Assembly (NCBI GenBank): GCA_035415725.1
Contig: DAOOGN010000138.1
Span: forward strand, 1-6,990
Direction: 5' to 3'
Origin: DSWT01 sp035415725
GTDB taxonomy: Bacteria > Chloroflexota > Anaerolineae > B4-G1 > SLSP01
DNA length: 6,990 nt
The position numbers were made by a program, and so were the translations under genes. Shown here piece after piece: positions 5,025-6,990 of this stretch (within the stretch, counting starts at the first letter, position 1; every line of letters begins with the position of its first letter). Below the pieces are notes generated by a model, which did not search any database, had not been told where the DNA came from, and worked only from the letters and a program-made list of their open reading frames with translations.

Positions 5025-6251
5025 TCAACGATGCGGCGCGCCCAATTTCGATAGAAAGGCCTGCGCCTGCTCATACTGGGCGAAGCGACGTTCGGCGTCA
5101 CGAAACGCCGTCGTATGCGCGTAACGCCGTCCGTTGACGAGTTTGACGCCGAGATGCTTGTGCAGCAATTCGTGATACATGACGAATTCCACCACGTAGG
5201 GCGGAATGGCAACGTCATCCAGCGACAGGCTTAACATCACCGTGTCGGTGTTGAATTGATAATGGCCGAGTTTGCGATGGGTCAACGTCTTGTTCCACGT
5301 CAGGCGCGGCGCGGGAAGTGCTCCGACAAAGTAGGTGACGTTCACCCGGTCGAAGATGGCCGCCAAATCGTAATGTTGTCCCTTCGTGTTGATCGAGAGA
5401 TCGGCGGTGGTCCATTCCAGGGCAAGCACGATCTCTTCAAAAGCATCGGACGTGGAATAGGTTTTGATCTGGGACACCTGCTGCTTCTCCGGGTGGTGCA
5501 ACGCCGTGTAGATGAGGGCTTTGAGGACCGGATGCGGCGCGCCGATGAAGCCTTCGTTGACCGTGATCGTGATGCCATCCGCCTCGATGCACGAGCGGTA
5601 GAGGTGCGAGATCGCGTAGAACTCGATGGACAACGGCAGTTGGCGTTGCGCCAGCGAGAGCATTTGCTGCGCCGCACCGGTCTTGGCGATTGGGTAGACT
5701 TCGGTCAGCGTCGTCAGGTGCAGGGCCAGGTTGTCGGGATCGCCCAGGAAGGCCAGCCATTGGTAGCCGCGCCGCGATGGCGTCGGCAGGTCGGCGGGTG
5801 TGCCGCCTTCCTCACCGCACACGCCAGCAATACCTTCGGCGTGGCCGCGCACTGCTGCCACCAGACGTCTGACCTCGGGATGATCGGCAGTCCAGATGGG
5901 CGCATCAGATTGCGTGGCCAGCCGGGCGAACTCGGCGTGATAATAATTGCAAGCGGCGACGACATTGGTGACGCGAATTGTCTTAGCGGCGGCGGGCGCG
6001 CTTGCAGTGGGCGGCGGCAGATGCTTGAGGTCAATGCCCTTGAGATAAGCATAGGCGCGGCGCGACGGCGCGGGCAAATCATTCGATGTGGCGTGGTGGC
6101 GACGGCAAATTTCATCCACGCTGCGTATGCCGTCCGTGACCTCCGCGCGGAAATCGTCAGCCTGCTCCGGTGGAATTCCCGCGCTCAGCCGCTCGCGGAC
6201 ATCGTTCATCAGGCTGACCAGGCCCTTGATACGCACGGTTGCTTTCTTCAT
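5025..6251 (-). CDS. SprT-like zinc metallopeptidase with duplicated N-terminal module
   Basis: This 408-residue protein has a C-terminal zincin domain. HELLH (360-364) supplies two zinc-binding histidines and the catalytic glutamate. H379 in the HTTAFRDAERRF stretch is the likely third ligand, as in SprT/YgjP-like families. The preceding RKLGHYQFNTDTVMLS segment and VVEFVMYHELLH fit that group. The N-terminal half holds two copies of an unrecognised module of about 70-80 residues (6-73 and 92-169), each ending in DLPxPSRRxYxxL. No signal peptide or membrane segment is visible, so it is probably cytoplasmic; substrate and role are unknown. I prefer the ATG at 6251 over a GTG six codons upstream because an extended -10 box lies just before it; no Shine-Dalgarno is visible. 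DNA-protein crosslink repair, as for eukaryotic SPRTN, would suit the UDG neighbour but is speculation. Confidence 0.8.
   Translation of the reverse strand: MKKATVRIKGLVSLMNDVRERLSAGIPPEQADDFRAEVTDGIRSVDEICRRHHATSNDLPAPSRRAYAYLKGIDLKHLPPPTASAPAAAKTIRVTNVVAACNYYHAEFARLATQSDAPIWTADHPEVRRLVAAVRGHAEGIAGVCGEEGGTPADLPTPSRRGYQWLAFLGDPDNLALHLTTLTEVYPIAKTGAAQQMLSLAQRQLPLSIEFYAISHLYRSCIEADGITITVNEGFIGAPHPVLKALIYTALHHPEKQQVSQIKTYSTSDAFEEIVLALEWTTADLSINTKGQHYDLAAIFDRVNVTYFVGALPAPRLTWNKTLTHRKLGHYQFNTDTVMLSLSLDDVAIPPYVVEFVMYHELLHKHLGVKLVNGRRYAHTTAFRDAERRFAQYEQAQAFLSKLGAPHR
5745..5978 (-). repeat. N-terminal module copy 2 of the peptidase (residues 92-169)
   Basis: This copy begins IRVTNVV and ends DLPTPSRRGYQWLAFL, matching the order and spacing of copy 1. 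C145 matches C49 and T151 matches T55. Outside these ends the two copies are only loosely similar, which suggests an old duplication. Confidence 0.65.
6033..6236 (-). repeat. N-terminal module copy 1 of the peptidase (residues 6-73)
   Basis: This copy begins VRIKGLV and ends DLPAPSRRAYAYLKGI. The conserved core DLPxPSRRxY is unusually sharp for two otherwise diverged copies, so it may be a binding surface. I cannot name the domain. Confidence 0.65.
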
Positions 6252-6259
6252 AGCGCGTG

Positions 6260-6268
6260 AGTATACCA
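6260..6268 (-). promoter_or_regulatory. Extended -10 promoter of the peptidase gene
   Basis: The minus strand reads TGGTATACT, which is a TGn motif followed by a five-of-six -10 box. No good -35 box is found 16-18 bp further upstream. The -10 box ends only 8 nt before the ATG at 6251, so transcription would begin at or within a base or two of the start codon. That would give a leaderless or nearly leaderless mRNA, in agreement with the missing Shine-Dalgarno. Confidence 0.55.
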
Positions 6269-6317
6269 CGAATCAGCGCATCAACTTTGGATTTCTTGCG
6301 ACGCGGTCACGGGCAAC

Positions 6318-6830
6318 CTACCAGTGGTCATATTTAACCAGCGCGGCAAGCTCTTTGCGGTTCTTGGGACGCGGGTTGTCGGCGGGATAGCCCAACGGTG
6401 TGAAGAGAATCGGTTCGACGCCTTCCGGTAGTGCCAGGATTTCACGCGCGGCATCAGGGTTAAACGCGCCAATCCAGCACGTGCCAAGTCCCAGCGCCGT
6501 TGCCATCAGCACGATGTGGTCTGTCACAATGGCGGCATCGACATCCAGATAGCATTTGCCGTCGTGCTGGCGTACCCAGGCCTCGTTTTTTACACCGCAG
6601 ATACAGAGCACCAGGGGTGCTTTGACGAACCATTCTGCCCCATAGATGCGCCGAAGTTCAGTTTCGCGTCCGGCGGTTTTCACAACGATCACGCGGACAG
6701 GCTGCCGGTTGGCGGCGGTGGGCGCCAATTGCGCGGCCCACAAGACTTGTTGGAGCTTTTCATCTTCCACTGGGGTAGAAGCATAGGCGCGCACGCTGTA
6801 GCGTTTTTGGATCAGTTCTGCGAATTCCAT
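6318..6830 (-). CDS. Nitroreductase family FMN-dependent oxidoreductase
   Basis: This is a 170-residue member of the nitroreductase superfamily. These are usually FMN-containing homodimers that reduce nitro compounds, quinones or other substrates with NAD(P)H; the substrate here cannot be told. Hallmarks are KRYSVRAY (9-16) and APTAANRQPVRVIVV (36-50), both in the FMN-binding region. A central helix with DHIVLMATALGLGTCWIGAF (104-123) follows, then LGYPADNPRPKNRKEL (146-161), where basic residues usually contact the FMN phosphate. The length fits the short subgroup. AGGAGG (6836-6841) is five nt from the ATG at 6830 and only two from the ATG at 6833, so I chose 6830. The frame stays open further upstream without family similarity. 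The peptidase gene follows after 66 nt but seems to have its own promoter. Confidence 0.92.
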   Translation of the reverse strand: MEFAELIQKRYSVRAYASTPVEDEKLQQVLWAAQLAPTAANRQPVRVIVVKTAGRETELRRIYGAEWFVKAPLVLCICGVKNEAWVRQHDGKCYLDVDAAIVTDHIVLMATALGLGTCWIGAFNPDAAREILALPEGVEPILFTPLGYPADNPRPKNRKELAALVKYDHW

Positions 6831-6835
6831 CATAA

Positions 6836-6841
6836 CCTCCT
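6836..6841 (-). promoter_or_regulatory. Shine-Dalgarno of the nitroreductase gene
   Basis: AGGAGG precedes two adjacent ATG codons (6833 and 6830). Its 5-nt spacing favours the second one. Confidence 0.75.
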
Positions 6842-6873
6842 GAGTCGATAGTCCAAAGTCGCTTAGCAAAGAG

Positions 6874-6930
6874 GTTATATACCCGATTTCTGAAAATGGG
6901 TAGTGCGATTCTGTCATCGGGGGTATAAAC
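6874..6930. promoter_or_regulatory. Imperfect inverted repeat upstream of the nitroreductase
   Basis: On the plus strand GTTATATACCCGAT (6874-6887) faces ATCGGGGGTATAAAC (6916-6930). The arms share TATACCC and GAT, with a 2-nt insertion in one arm and a 28-nt spacer. The left arm contains a TATA-like -10 candidate on the minus strand. It could be an operator for a regulator of the nitroreductase gene. The symmetry is imperfect and may be chance in a TA-containing promoter region. Confidence 0.3.
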
Positions 6931-6941
6931 AAAGAGTGTAT

Positions 6942-6989
6942 CTATTCAGGCTCGTAAACCTGACGAAGCCACTTATTCCCTATGCCAGG
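6942..6989 (-). CDS. Possible C-terminal tail of a gene entering from the right
   Basis: One minus-strand frame is open from the right edge to a TAG at 6942-6944 and encodes PGIGNKWLRQVYEPE. The other two frames stop within the first few codons. The composition looks like an ordinary protein end, but 15 codons are too few to identify a family or to be sure it is coding. If real, 111 nt separate it from the nitroreductase start, and that gap would hold the nitroreductase promoter. Confidence 0.3.
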   Translation of the reverse strand, partial: PGIGNKWLRQVYEPE

Positions 6990-6990
6990 T

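Noticed and set aside
5256..6260. Plus-strand open frame (334 codons) opposite the peptidase gene
   Set aside because: The minus-strand frame has the HELLH zinc site and internal repeats; the plus frame has only an Arg/Gly-rich composition typical of a shadow.
1..6990. CRISPR array, tRNA, rRNA, riboswitch, prophage or defence system
   Set aside because: Reading both strands I found no regularly spaced repeats, RNA gene signatures, integrase, transposase or known defence genes.

Overview
The window is a moderately GC-rich bacterial segment. Every supported gene lies on the minus strand, so transcription runs from right to left. I read it as Chloroflexota-like (Anaerolineae or a relative). This is inferred from gene content: a DnaB helicase followed by a DnaD-domain protein and a DnaC/DnaI-type loader, a family 5 (UDGb-type) uracil-DNA glycosylase, and a bifunctional-nuclease-family (DUF151) protein. 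No rRNA or other direct taxonomic marker is present.

Right part (6990 to 4909). A possible 15-codon gene tail sits at the right edge. It is followed by a small FMN-type nitroreductase and then a SprT-like zinc metallopeptidase. The peptidase has a duplicated N-terminal module and a promoter so close to its ATG that the mRNA may be leaderless. Next come a palindromic intergenic element and three 15-bp tandem repeats that lead into the uracil-DNA glycosylase gene.

Middle and left part (4221 to 56). A textbook sigma-70 promoter (TTGACT, 17 bp, TATAAT) starts what looks like one transcription unit: DUF151 protein, replicative helicase DnaB, DnaD-domain protein, and a DnaC-like AAA+ ATPase. The gaps are 69 and 26 nt, followed by an 80-nt overlap. 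DnaB would unwind the replication fork, while the DnaD-like and DnaC-like proteins are the likely initiation and loader proteins that place it on DNA. Two hairpins lie between the DUF151 gene and dnaB, and one of them covers the dnaB ribosome binding site.

Most of the window is ordinary housekeeping DNA, and I see no mobile element, CRISPR array or defence locus. The most unusual feature is the helicase loader. It is a single 496-residue chain with a Zn-ribbon-like N-terminus and two tandem, ungapped AAA+ modules (87 of 136 positions identical by my count). The second module has lost the sensor-1 asparagine. The duplicated N-terminal module of the SprT-like peptidase is the second most interesting point.
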